19,070 nt of DNA from positions 1 through 19,070 of the forward strand of contig DFLL01000042.1 in assembly GCA_002375205.1 (NCBI GenBank), written 5' to 3'. A program made the position numbers and the translations under genes. This stretch comes from Caryophanales bacterium UBA3620. GTDB taxonomy: Bacteria; Bacillota_I; Bacilli_A; RF39; UBA660. The notes beneath the pieces are model-generated. The model did no database searches and had not been told where the DNA came from. It was given only the letters and a program-made list of their open reading frames with translations. This document shows positions 1-6,910 of the stretch, one piece after another. How positions within the stretch are numbered: the stretch's first letter is position 1; each line of letters opens with the position of its first letter.

Positions 1-15
1 TTTTATTTCACTCAT
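1..15 (-). CDS. Start of a further gene of the NAD operon, cut by the window edge
   Basis: Only five codons are inside the window (reading M-S-E-I-K). The ATG at 13-15 lies directly after the stop codon of the NrtR-like gene (16-18). A good Shine-Dalgarno, AAGGAGA, sits inside the end of that gene, about 6 bases from the ATG. This shows that the operon continues past the left edge. The product cannot be named. Confidence 0.55.
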
Positions 16-843
16 TTACTTCTCCTTATATGTGAATAGTACGCTAGGTCTATGACCTCCGCCTGTTTTTACTTTATCTGTTTTCTCTACTTTATCTTTT
101 ATGATTCTTCTAAAAGCCGGATCTAATAATTTTTTACCACGAATTATTTCATATACCTGCTGTAGTTCTCCTAAAGTAAAATATTTAGGCATCATATTAA
201 ATACTACATCAGTATAACTTGCTTTATTTTTAAGTCTTTCCATACCAGAAGTAATTACTAAAGGATGATCAAAAGCTAAAGAAGTATTTTCTTCTATCGT
301 AAATTTATATCTATCAGTAGTTTTCTCTTTTAATGTCTTCTTAATGGTATATTTTAAGATATCAGTGCCATTATCTAATGTAACATAAATATTATTTTTA
401 TCTTCTTCTTTAGTTATATTAAACCATGAAGCATTATCTTTTAGTTTATCTCTTAATCTATTCTTATCAATTAAAGCCATATAAGAGGTTGATATAACAC
501 GCATTCTAGGATCTCTATCTACTCCACCATATGTATATAATTGTTCTAAATAGATATCAGAGATACCTGTTTCATTTTTTAGTATTCGAATAGGAGCATC
601 TTCAATATCTTCATCTACTTTAATAAAGCCTCCTGGCAAGCACCATTTATCTTTATAGGGATAATTATCTCTTTTAACAAGTAAAACACTAAAATGTTTA
701 TTACTTAGTTTTCGATAATTATCTTCATATTCTTCAGATATACTAAATATTAAGATATCAGTAGTTACCGCTAACCTGTCAAATTTACTTGGATCATAAT
801 CTTTTAAAAATTCTTCTTCGCTATTATAAGTCTTTCCATCCAT
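16..843 (-). CDS. nrtR: NrtR-like regulator: degenerate Nudix domain plus C-terminal winged helix
   Basis: This 275-residue protein has an N-terminal Nudix domain (about residues 25-160) and a C-terminal winged-helix region (about 205-270, including FTLGELQQVYE and a GGGHRP turn). That is the architecture of NrtR, the transcriptional regulator of NAD metabolism. The Nudix box starting at Gly72 keeps the G, E78, R86, E91 and G93 positions. However, the Glu after Arg is Ile87 and the first Glu of the EE pair is Asn90. Two metal-binding glutamates are therefore missing, and hydrolysis is probably lost while ligand binding may remain, as in other NrtR regulators. NrtR proteins sense ADP-ribose or NAD and repress NAD synthesis or salvage genes. 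Every recognised neighbour is a NAD gene, which supports the call. The SD is AGAAGGTG, 5 bases before ATG; nadK ends 30 bases upstream. The inverted repeats in front of pncA are its likely targets (inference). Confidence 0.85.
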   Translation of the reverse strand: MDGKTYNSEEEFLKDYDPSKFDRLAVTTDILIFSISEEYEDNYRKLSNKHFSVLLVKRDNYPYKDKWCLPGGFIKVDEDIEDAPIRILKNETGISDIYLEQLYTYGGVDRDPRMRVISTSYMALIDKNRLRDKLKDNASWFNITKEEDKNNIYVTLDNGTDILKYTIKKTLKEKTTDRYKFTIEENTSLAFDHPLVITSGMERLKNKASYTDVVFNMMPKYFTLGELQQVYEIIRGKKLLDPAFRRIIKDKVEKTDKVKTGGGHRPSVLFTYKEK

Positions 844-873
844 ATTTACACCTTCTTTAGTTTTATTGTACCA

Positions 874-1656
874 TTATTTAAGAAATTTTTCATTAATTTT
901 TTTACAAAAATCATAATCAATATTACGATAACACTTAATAGTTTTATTTTCCATATATATTTCAATAGAGGAAATATCTTCATAATAATTATTTTCTCCA
1001 TCGATTGTAATTAATAAACTTTTTTTATCTGGAATTAAAGTAATCTTTTTATCTGATGGTACTACTACTGAATTTAATAGTGTTCGGTATGCTTTATTAT
1101 TTAACGGGGCAATAGGAGTTATTTCTAAAGTATGAAAGGTATTATAAATGATTGCTCCTCCAAAACTTAGATTATAGGCAGTAGAACCAAAAGAAGTAGA
1201 AATAAGAAGACCATCTCCGATAAACTTTTCTAAATAGGAATTATCAATCATTACATTACATAATAATGTATTTAATTCTTTATCTCTTACAACAATTTCA
1301 TTTAAAGCATTAAAGTATGATGTAGAATTATTTGTATTTACTTTTATCTCTTCAATACCAATATAATCTACTTTATAATTATTTTTTTTTATATCTTCAA
1401 TAAAATTATCAATACTATCAATAGATATTTCTTGAGCAAATCCTAATGTACCTGCATTAATACCTACATATAAAATATTAGTATTAAAATTAGTGTCTTT
1501 AACCATATGAAGAAAAGATCCATCACCACCAATAGCAATAGCTAGGTCATAATCTTCTTCATCAAGGGTAAAACCATTACTTATTAGTTTTTCTTTTACT
1601 TCTTCTTTTAGTTTATTAGATATTTCTTTATTATTAGTAAATATTTTAAATTTCAT
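874..1656 (-). CDS. nadK: NAD kinase
   Basis: This 260-residue protein should phosphorylate NAD at the 2'-OH of the adenosine ribose, using ATP or polyphosphate, to give NADP. It shows the family's GGDGS motif at residues 43-47, the NE pair at 119-120 within ALNEIVVRD, and the glycine-rich block GDGLLISTSFGSTAY at about 148-161. The length is normal for a bacterial NadK. The ATG overlaps the stop codon of pncC as TAATG, so translation is probably coupled. An AGGAGAG Shine-Dalgarno lies within the pncC end. It takes the NAD made by the upstream genes to NADP, the last step encoded in this operon. Confidence 0.95.
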   Translation of the reverse strand: MKFKIFTNNKEISNKLKEEVKEKLISNGFTLDEEDYDLAIAIGGDGSFLHMVKDTNFNTNILYVGINAGTLGFAQEISIDSIDNFIEDIKKNNYKVDYIGIEEIKVNTNNSTSYFNALNEIVVRDKELNTLLCNVMIDNSYLEKFIGDGLLISTSFGSTAYNLSFGGAIIYNTFHTLEITPIAPLNNKAYRTLLNSVVVPSDKKITLIPDKKSLLITIDGENNYYEDISSIEIYMENKTIKCYRNIDYDFCKKINEKFLK

Positions 1657-2126
1657 TACTCTCCTATTACATTAAGTAGCATTTCGATTATTTTGTTTAT
1701 TACTAATTCTTTATTTTCTTTTCTAGATGGCATTGTAGCCTCTACTTTTTCTTTATAATATTTATCTTTATCTTTATCATAGATACTTATAAAAACAATA
1801 TTATCTTCTCCATATGGATTAAATTCATCTACTCTATTTAATTTTCCAGTAATACCTACTCCATAATTAGAGTTAGCAAAAATACTTATATTTTTACTCA
1901 TTTCATCAGCAGTTTCACTACTATAAACAGAGTATTTGTCAATTACTTCACTACTTACTCCCATTTTTATTTTATATTCATTAGAGTAAGTTACGGCACT
2001 AAACTTTAGTACGACACTTGCTCCTTCAATATTAGTAATAGCATTAGCTACTCCACCACCAGTACATGATTCCATGGTACTAATTGTTTTTTCTAATTTA
2101 GTTAATTTTTCGATTATTTCTTTCAC
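1656..2126 (-). CDS. pncC: CinA-C family nicotinamide-nucleotide amidase (NMN deamidase)
   Basis: This 156-residue protein is a stand-alone CinA C-terminal domain. It has the family signature ESCTGGG at residues 19-25 and a GITG block near residue 110. PncC enzymes convert nicotinamide mononucleotide to nicotinate mononucleotide plus ammonia. They recycle the NMN released by NAD-dependent DNA ligase and feed it back into the NadD/NadE pathway. The N-terminal molybdopterin-binding-like half of full CinA is absent, which is the PncC form. The start is GTG (2124-2126), with AGAAGG 8 bases upstream; the next ATG would cut into the SCTGG core. The stop overlaps the start of nadK. The gap from nadD is 47 bases, the longest inside the operon. 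Confidence 0.88.
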   Translation of the reverse strand: MKEIIEKLTKLEKTISTMESCTGGGVANAITNIEGASVVLKFSAVTYSNEYKIKMGVSSEVIDKYSVYSSETADEMSKNISIFANSNYGVGITGKLNRVDEFNPYGEDNIVFISIYDKDKDKYYKEKVEATMPSRKENKELVINKIIEMLLNVIGE

Positions 2127-2173
2127 TTTCTATACCTTCTTTCATATATCTTTATTTTACCATAGATATTTTA

Positions 2174-2743
2174 TTATGAAGTATATAAATTATTATTTTT
2201 TATATAATTTAGTATTTCTTTATTTATATATTTATCTAGATTATTATAATCTTTACTCAATAATTTTTCTCTAATCATAGTAGAAGATACATCTTGATAA
2301 AAATCGCTTACTACAATAAATTTTTCTTTTTCTTTAAATTCATTTATATATTTATTGGTATCAATATTATTTCTTGGAATTACGAGGATATTGTTTTCAA
2401 GAATATTATCGACCTTTTTCCATTTGTTAAAGTTAATTAGAGAATCCCCTCCTATTATGAGGTAGAGATTATCCTCGGGATGCTGTCTTTTTAATTCATC
2501 CATTATTTCATATGTATATTCATATGCATTTAAACTAGTATTTACTTCGATATTACTATCTTCAATATTTTTAATCATATTAATTCTATCTTCTAAACTT
2601 GTTTTAATATTTTTATCCCAATAACTTAAGGTAGGAATTATTACTACTTTATCTACGTATTTTTTATTTAATAAATGATAAATAATATTTTCATGTCCTT
2701 TATGAAAGGGATCAAAGCTTCCGACATATACACCTATTTTCAT
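2174..2743 (-). CDS. nadD: Nicotinate-nucleotide adenylyltransferase
   Basis: This 189-residue protein should join nicotinate mononucleotide and ATP to give nicotinate adenine dinucleotide plus pyrophosphate. The nucleotidyltransferase signature GSFDPFHKGH is at residues 8-17, with the HxGH-type histidines. The late SSTMIREKL block matches the ISSTxIR motif that contacts ATP. The length fits the NadD family. AGGAG lies 5 bases before the ATG, and the preceding gene ends 13 bases upstream. NadD accepts the nicotinate mononucleotide made by both PncB and PncC, and its product goes to NadE. Confidence 0.94.
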   Translation of the reverse strand: MKIGVYVGSFDPFHKGHENIIYHLLNKKYVDKVVIIPTLSYWDKNIKTSLEDRINMIKNIEDSNIEVNTSLNAYEYTYEIMDELKRQHPEDNLYLIIGGDSLINFNKWKKVDNILENNILVIPRNNIDTNKYINEFKEKEKFIVVSDFYQDVSSTMIREKLLSKDYNNLDKYINKEILNYIKNNNLYTS

Positions 2744-2756
2744 ATAGTCTCCTAAT

Positions 2757-3158
2757 TTAATTCCTTTTTTTTGTATAATTATTTTTTCTTTCTTTTAATG
2801 ATAATGTTATACCATTAAAATAAGCTGTTTCATATTCATCACAATAATATCCTTCTATTCTAACTCCCGAGTTATATAGCATTGTATCAATTCCTAATCC
2901 ATAAGACTTAATTAATTCATTAAAAATGTCTTCTATTTGTTCTTTAGATATTGTTGTTGTTTTAGTAGCTTTATATCCTAATATATCAATTGTTTCTTCA
3001 TAATATATATTAATTCTGGCAGATTTATCTCCATATCTACCATAATCAATTTCATGTTTTTCTTTTACATTACAAGGATGTCCTAATATTTGAGTATAAT
3101 ATTTACTTAATATATTTAGAAAATCATTATTTTTTATTTCTAATTTATATGTATTCAT
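2757..3158 (-). CDS. Unrecognised 133-residue protein inside the NAD operon
   Basis: I do not recognise this protein. It is small, charged and probably soluble, with no signal peptide or membrane segment. It has a tyrosine-rich, beta-looking first half (about residues 35-75, including a GRYGDKSARINIYY stretch), a likely helix at about 76-92, and a lysine/arginine/asparagine-rich tail. It contains two cysteines (Cys29 and Cys105). It sits between nadE (17 bases upstream) and nadD (13 bases downstream) with no terminator, so it is almost certainly co-transcribed with them. Its SD is weak (AAAGAG), suggesting lower expression or coupling to nadE. A role linked to NAD metabolism is a guess from position only. 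Confidence 0.75.
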   Translation of the reverse strand: MNTYKLEIKNNDFLNILSKYYTQILGHPCNVKEKHEIDYGRYGDKSARINIYYEETIDILGYKATKTTTISKEQIEDIFNELIKSYGLGIDTMLYNSGVRIEGYYCDEYETAYFNGITLSLKERKNNYTKKRN

Positions 3159-3176
3159 GTTTAATCACTCTTTTAT

Positions 3177-3932
3177 TTAAATATTTTTTCGATAAGTAGG
3201 TATATTAAATTTATGTAGATTACTATTATGTAGTATTTTTATTTTATTTGATACTTCTTCTGCTAATTCTCCGCCATCCATATATGTAGCAATATCTTTA
3301 TAGGTAACTCCTAATTTTTCTTCATCAGTTTGTCCTGATAATCCATCATCTGGAGTTCTGTATAATACTTCTTCTGGTACATTTAAGTATTCTCCTACTT
3401 TAATTACTTCTTCGACAGTTAGATCCGCTATAGGAGCAATATCATGAACAGAGTCTCCACCTTTAGTAAAGTAACCTACATAAAGTTCACATTTATTAGA
3501 AGTTCCTGCTACTAAATAGCCACCACCATTCACAGCACTCATTAAAGCGGCCATAAAGTAGCAAGCACTCATTCTTAGTCTTGGTTTTAGATTAATATCG
3601 CTATTTTTAAGTTCAGCATCTGTAAAATCACCTAATTTTAACACTTCTTTTCTAAAGATATCAAAAGCACTTGTTAAATCAATATTTAATAGTTTGAAAC
3701 CATAATAATTACTTACCTTTTTAGCAAGATTTGCATCTTTATCTTTAGAATGACATGGTAGGGTTAAACCAATTACATTTTCACTACCTAAAGCTTTTAC
3801 TAAGAGAGCAGCAACTACTCCAGAATCTTTTCCTCCGCTTATTCCTAATACGGCTCCTTTTAGATTATTCTTTTTATAATAATCTCTAATAAACTTAACT
3901 ATTTCTTCAGTAGTTTTTTTAGCATCAAACAT
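3177..3932 (-). CDS. nadE: Ammonia-dependent NAD synthetase
   Basis: This 251-residue protein should amidate nicotinate adenine dinucleotide to NAD with ATP and ammonia. The PP-loop SGGKDS is at residues 32-37, in GISGGKDSGVVAALL. Later blocks such as GTSNKCELYVGYFTKGGD and DLTVEEV are typical of the family. There is no N-terminal nitrilase-type glutaminase domain, so it must use free ammonia. A GTG in the same frame at 3939-3941 overlaps the previous stop codon, but the AAAGGAG Shine-Dalgarno overlaps that GTG and sits 8 bases before the ATG at 3930-3932, so the ATG is chosen. The upstream Nudix gene stops 5 bases before this ATG. Confidence 0.94.
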   Translation of the reverse strand: MFDAKKTTEEIVKFIRDYYKKNNLKGAVLGISGGKDSGVVAALLVKALGSENVIGLTLPCHSKDKDANLAKKVSNYYGFKLLNIDLTSAFDIFRKEVLKLGDFTDAELKNSDINLKPRLRMSACYFMAALMSAVNGGGYLVAGTSNKCELYVGYFTKGGDSVHDIAPIADLTVEEVIKVGEYLNVPEEVLYRTPDDGLSGQTDEEKLGVTYKDIATYMDGGELAEEVSNKIKILHNSNLHKFNIPTYRKNI

Positions 3933-3937
3933 CTTTA

Positions 3938-4522
3938 TCACTCCTTTATCTTCTTAATTCTTGTTAATGCTAGTTTAGAATTAGCTCCATTTAGATAGCC
4001 CATTCTTTCTAATTCTAATAATTCTTCATAATTAAATAGCATATATCTAATTACTTCATCTTCATCTAGATTTTGATCATATTCTTTTTTACAATTTTTA
4101 GCATAAAAGATATGATTATATGCACTACTTATTCCTTCATCTTGGTAATATGAATCTAGTTCTATTAAATTTTCTGATACATAACCTGTTTCTTCTTTTA
4201 ATTCTCTTAAAGCTGCTAGCTTAGGGTTCTCTCCTTTTTCAATATATCCAGCTGGAAACCCTACTGCTACTTTATATCTTGTAAATACTCTAGGTTCAAT
4301 AACGGTAAGATATTCACCATTTACTTCTGGGACAATGATTACAGCACTGCCATCATTACCTCCTTTAGTTATTTTTTCTCTTGGTAATATTCTACCATTA
4401 TTTAGATAACAATTATATCCTATCGTAGTTACAAAAGGCCTAGTAATATTTCTTTCTTCTACCTTAATAGTTTTTAGTTCTTCTAAATAGTATTTTAATT
4501 CTTCTAGTTTCTCTTTTCTCAT
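3938..4522 (-). CDS. Catalytic Nudix hydrolase, probably ADP-ribose pyrophosphatase
   Basis: This protein of about 194 residues has a complete Nudix box at about 92-114: glycine, GEN, and RELKEETG, with all the catalytic glutamates. That contrasts with the degenerate box of the regulator at the end of the same operon. The layout, with an N-terminal beta region, GFPAGYIEKGE before the box and a C-terminal helical tail, fits the ADP-ribose pyrophosphatase (NudF-like) group, which splits ADP-ribose into AMP and ribose 5-phosphate. The exact substrate cannot be read from sequence. The first ATG (4526-4528) is too close to AGGAA, and the second (4520-4522) is 7 bases away, so it is preferred. If NrtR senses ADP-ribose here, this enzyme would remove the effector (inference). 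Confidence 0.82.
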   Translation of the reverse strand: MRKEKLEELKYYLEELKTIKVEERNITRPFVTTIGYNCYLNNGRILPREKITKGGNDGSAVIIVPEVNGEYLTVIEPRVFTRYKVAVGFPAGYIEKGENPKLAALRELKEETGYVSENLIELDSYYQDEGISSAYNHIFYAKNCKKEYDQNLDEDEVIRYMLFNYEELLELERMGYLNGANSKLALTRIKKIKE

Positions 4523-4531
4523 AAACATTTC

Positions 4532-6031
4532 CTAACTTATTTTTTTTACTAACTTTTTAGCATTTTCTATCATTTCATTTTTAAATACTACATAATTTTC
4601 TGTGCCGTCAACATAATATTCATGTGGATTCATAGTTCTTTTTACTTCTGGATAAATAGTAGCCATTTGTTCATTACAATATGTTTGTTTTGTTCTTATA
4701 TCAGGATCATTATATACTAACTCTCCATTAATAAATATAGGTTTTTGTAATTCAACCAACTCAAAATCAGAAATTGTTGTTCTCTTTAAACTATCAATTG
4801 GTGAAACAATTATTAAATTATCTTTAGATATTTTTTCATCTCTTCTTGTCATAATATCCGCTAGTGCATAACCTGTCTTTTTATCATACGCACGATATAA
4901 TTTTTTAAAATCAGGATTAACAATTTTAATAGTGTCATTACTTAATTTAATTTTTGGAATTAAAGTGCCTTTTTCATATAATCCAACTTCTTTATATACG
5001 CAGCCAACATTACCTTCAGGCTTAGAAATATTGTCACCTACACCAAGACTATTAAATACTGCTCCTTGCATAGTTAAGGATTCGATTTTCTCTGCGTTTA
5101 ATCCATTACTTAAGCATATTTTAGCTTGAGAAAATCCTGCATTATCAAGCATCTTTCTAGCCATTTTAGATAAGTATGCTAAATCTCCCGAATCAATTCT
5201 AATACCAATATTGTTAATATTCATACCCTTTTCTTTCATATAATTAAATGTTCTTATCGCATTAGGGACACCACTTCTTAATGTATCTATAGTATCTACT
5301 AAAAGTAAACAATTATTAGGATATATATCGGCATAAGCCATAAATGATTCTAATTCAGATGGAAATGATTCAACCCAGCTGTGAGCCATTGTTCCCATAG
5401 CTTTCATATTTAGCATATCTGCTGCTATCACATTACTAGTTCCAATACATCCAGCCATAATTCCATAAATAGATGCATCAATTGCTGCTTCAAATCCATC
5501 TGCTCTTCTAGCACCAAACTCCATTACGCCAACTTTTGGCATTGCAATAACTTCTGCTCCTTTAGGTACTGATTCAACAATTCTTCTTGCCCCTGTAGAG
5601 TGAGAAATTGCTCCATTGACAATTGCAAGTATTGCTGTTTCAATTGTTTGGGCTTCAATAATAGGAGCTTTAACTGTTATAATGGGTTCATTAGGAAATA
5701 TTGGTGTACCATCTGGAATTGCATATAGGTCTCCAGTAAATTTAAACTTTTTTAACTCCTCAATAAAATTTTTAGGATAACCATTTCTTTCAAAATAATT
5801 AAGAGCTTGTTCATCATATTTTAAATTTTCAATAAATGGAATTATTTTATCTAATCCAGCCATAACAGCATATCCACCACCATTTGGTATTTTTCTAAAA
5901 AATACATCGAAGACCGCTTCTTCTTTATCTTTTCCTTTTTGTAAATAACCATTTGACATTGTATATTCATATTCATCTGTTAATAATGTATAATTTCTAG
6001 GTAATCTTTCATAACCATTATATATTTTCAT
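4532..6031 (-). CDS. pncB: Nicotinate phosphoribosyltransferase
   Basis: This protein of about 499 residues should convert nicotinate, PRPP and ATP to nicotinate mononucleotide, the entry step of the Preiss-Handler pathway. The N-terminal NGYERLPRNYTLLTDEYEYTM segment is typical of the family. AMGTMAHSWVESF carries the histidine (about residue 217) that is phosphorylated in this family, and DTIDTLRSGV and RIDSGDLAYLS belong to the phosphate-binding core. The length matches the long Gram-positive form. Of the two early ATGs, the one at 6029-6031 has AGGAG 9 bases upstream, while the one at 6038-6040 abuts the SD, so the inner start is chosen. The gene overlaps the end of pncA by 14 bases, which suggests translational coupling. 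Confidence 0.95.
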   Translation of the reverse strand: MKIYNGYERLPRNYTLLTDEYEYTMSNGYLQKGKDKEEAVFDVFFRKIPNGGGYAVMAGLDKIIPFIENLKYDEQALNYFERNGYPKNFIEELKKFKFTGDLYAIPDGTPIFPNEPIITVKAPIIEAQTIETAILAIVNGAISHSTGARRIVESVPKGAEVIAMPKVGVMEFGARRADGFEAAIDASIYGIMAGCIGTSNVIAADMLNMKAMGTMAHSWVESFPSELESFMAYADIYPNNCLLLVDTIDTLRSGVPNAIRTFNYMKEKGMNINNIGIRIDSGDLAYLSKMARKMLDNAGFSQAKICLSNGLNAEKIESLTMQGAVFNSLGVGDNISKPEGNVGCVYKEVGLYEKGTLIPKIKLSNDTIKIVNPDFKKLYRAYDKKTGYALADIMTRRDEKISKDNLIIVSPIDSLKRTTISDFELVELQKPIFINGELVYNDPDIRTKQTYCNEQMATIYPEVKRTMNPHEYYVDGTENYVVFKNEMIENAKKLVKKIS

Positions 6032-6665
6032 TAATACCATCTCCTACTTTATTTAATTTTCTTGTTCTTTTTAATACTTTTACTCCATTCATTTTCATAT
6101 CTTGTAAAGACGTTTCTGTTACTTCATCAGCATTATGTCCAGGAGCATTATTTGTATCAATACCATTTGCATACACACATACTTCAACATCGCGATTTGT
6201 CTCATCAAAATATTCATTAATAGTGTAAGTAAACCTTGATACACAAACTTCTGATAAACAACCCATTATATATACCTTTTTTAGATTCTTTAATTTATCA
6301 AGAAATGAAATAAAACCTGGAGCTAACATTAAATTTACTGAGTTCTTTTTAAATTCTAAGCCACTAGCTTTATATCTTTCTAATTCATATATTACCTTTT
6401 TCTCTTCATCATTATTAGCATGAGAACCATAAGTTAAAAATTCCCTTGCATTATTTCCGTGATCATCATCTCCAAAAACATTTATTGAATTTGGTTTGTT
6501 TTCACTCTCTTCAAGTATTTCTTGTTGAAAAGGAACTACTCGCATAATTGATGGAGCTGCTAATGAGCCAAACTTTACAAAGCCATTTATCATGTCGATA
6601 ACAAATACAGCTTCCTCTACCCTTTCTAATTCTTCTTCTCTAATTTGATTGTTTTCTAATTTCAT
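6018..6665 (-). CDS. pncA: Nicotinamidase (isochorismatase-like fold)
   Basis: This 215-residue protein is the first gene of the NAD operon. It should hydrolyse nicotinamide to nicotinate and ammonia. It has the isochorismatase-fold first strand VFVIDMINGF with the catalytic Asp, a lysine in FKKNSVN as the second triad member, and the nucleophile Cys in GCLSEVCV. DDDHGNNAREF and YGSHANN look like the metal-site region seen in Firmicute PncA proteins. The start is supported by an unusually strong AGGAGGAGGAG Shine-Dalgarno. The product nicotinate is the substrate of the overlapping pncB downstream. The first inverted-repeat operator ends next to this SD. Confidence 0.9.
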   Translation of the reverse strand: MKLENNQIREEELERVEEAVFVIDMINGFVKFGSLAAPSIMRVVPFQQEILEESENKPNSINVFGDDDHGNNAREFLTYGSHANNDEEKKVIYELERYKASGLEFKKNSVNLMLAPGFISFLDKLKNLKKVYIMGCLSEVCVSRFTYTINEYFDETNRDVEVCVYANGIDTNNAPGHNADEVTETSLQDMKMNGVKVLKRTRKLNKVGDGINENI

Positions 6666-6679
6666 AATCTCCTCCTCCT

Positions 6680-6702
6680 GTTATTAACTTTTTATTAATA
6701 AC
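6680..6702. promoter_or_regulatory. Probable NrtR operator 1 (perfect inverted repeat, in the pncA leader)
   Basis: GTTATTAA (6680-6687) and TTAATAAC (6695-6702) are perfect 8-bp arms around a 7-base spacer, CTTTTTA. The site lies directly in front of the pncA Shine-Dalgarno, inside the expected transcript. A bound regulator there could act as a roadblock. The assignment to NrtR is inferred from the operon content. Confidence 0.7.
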
Positions 6703-6729
6703 ATCAACCAAAATATTTCAGAAGTTTTT

Positions 6730-6752
6730 GTTATTATCTTTTTGTTAATATC
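6730..6752. promoter_or_regulatory. Probable NrtR operator 2 (degenerate copy)
   Basis: GTTATTAT and TTAATATC flank a 7-base spacer CTTTTTG. The site has the same layout as operator 1, starts exactly 50 bases from it, and is also followed by ATC. The arms mismatch at two positions. A weak promoter-like pair (TTGAGA, 17 bases, GATAAT at 6733-6761 on the minus strand) overlaps it, so it may mark a second start site. Confidence 0.6.
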
Positions 6753-6785
6753 ATCTCTCAAAAAAATAATTCTATTTTTCCTTCT

Positions 6786-6808
6786 GTTATTAACATTATA
6801 TTAAAAAC
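6786..6808. promoter_or_regulatory. Probable NrtR operator 3, covering the -10 box
   Basis: GTTATTAA and TTAAAAAC flank a 7-base spacer, with one mismatch in the arms. The site completely covers the TATAAT of the pncA promoter (6795-6800), so a bound protein would block RNA polymerase. It starts 56 bases from operator 2. Confidence 0.7.
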
Positions 6809-6823
6809 ATTTTATTTTGTCAA
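6795..6823 (-). promoter_or_regulatory. SigA-type promoter of the NAD operon
   Basis: On the minus strand there is TTGACA (6818-6823), a 17-base spacer and TATAAT (6795-6800), a perfect consensus. A/T-rich DNA with A tracts lies upstream (6824-6850). The start of transcription should be near 6788, giving a leader of about 120 bases that carries operators 1 and 2. Confidence 0.85.
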
Positions 6824-6870
6824 CACTTTTTTTAAAATTTTTTTATTTTTTTGTATTAACCTATAAATTA

Positions 6871-6903
6871 TAAAAAGGATAGTACTAATATTAGTACTAT
6901 CCT
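6871..6903 (-). terminator. Rho-independent terminator of the 443-residue gene
   Basis: A perfect inverted repeat with 14-base arms (6876-6889 and 6890-6903, AGGATAGTACTAAT and its complement) is followed on the minus strand by five T. It starts 7 bases after the stop codon. It separates this gene from the NAD promoter. Confidence 0.85.
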
Positions 6904-6910
6904 ATATAAA

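Noticed and set aside
2074..2274. 66-codon plus-strand frame rich in Tyr, Phe and Leu
   Set aside because: It overlaps pncC and nadD and is a typical reading of AT-rich antisense DNA, not a membrane protein.
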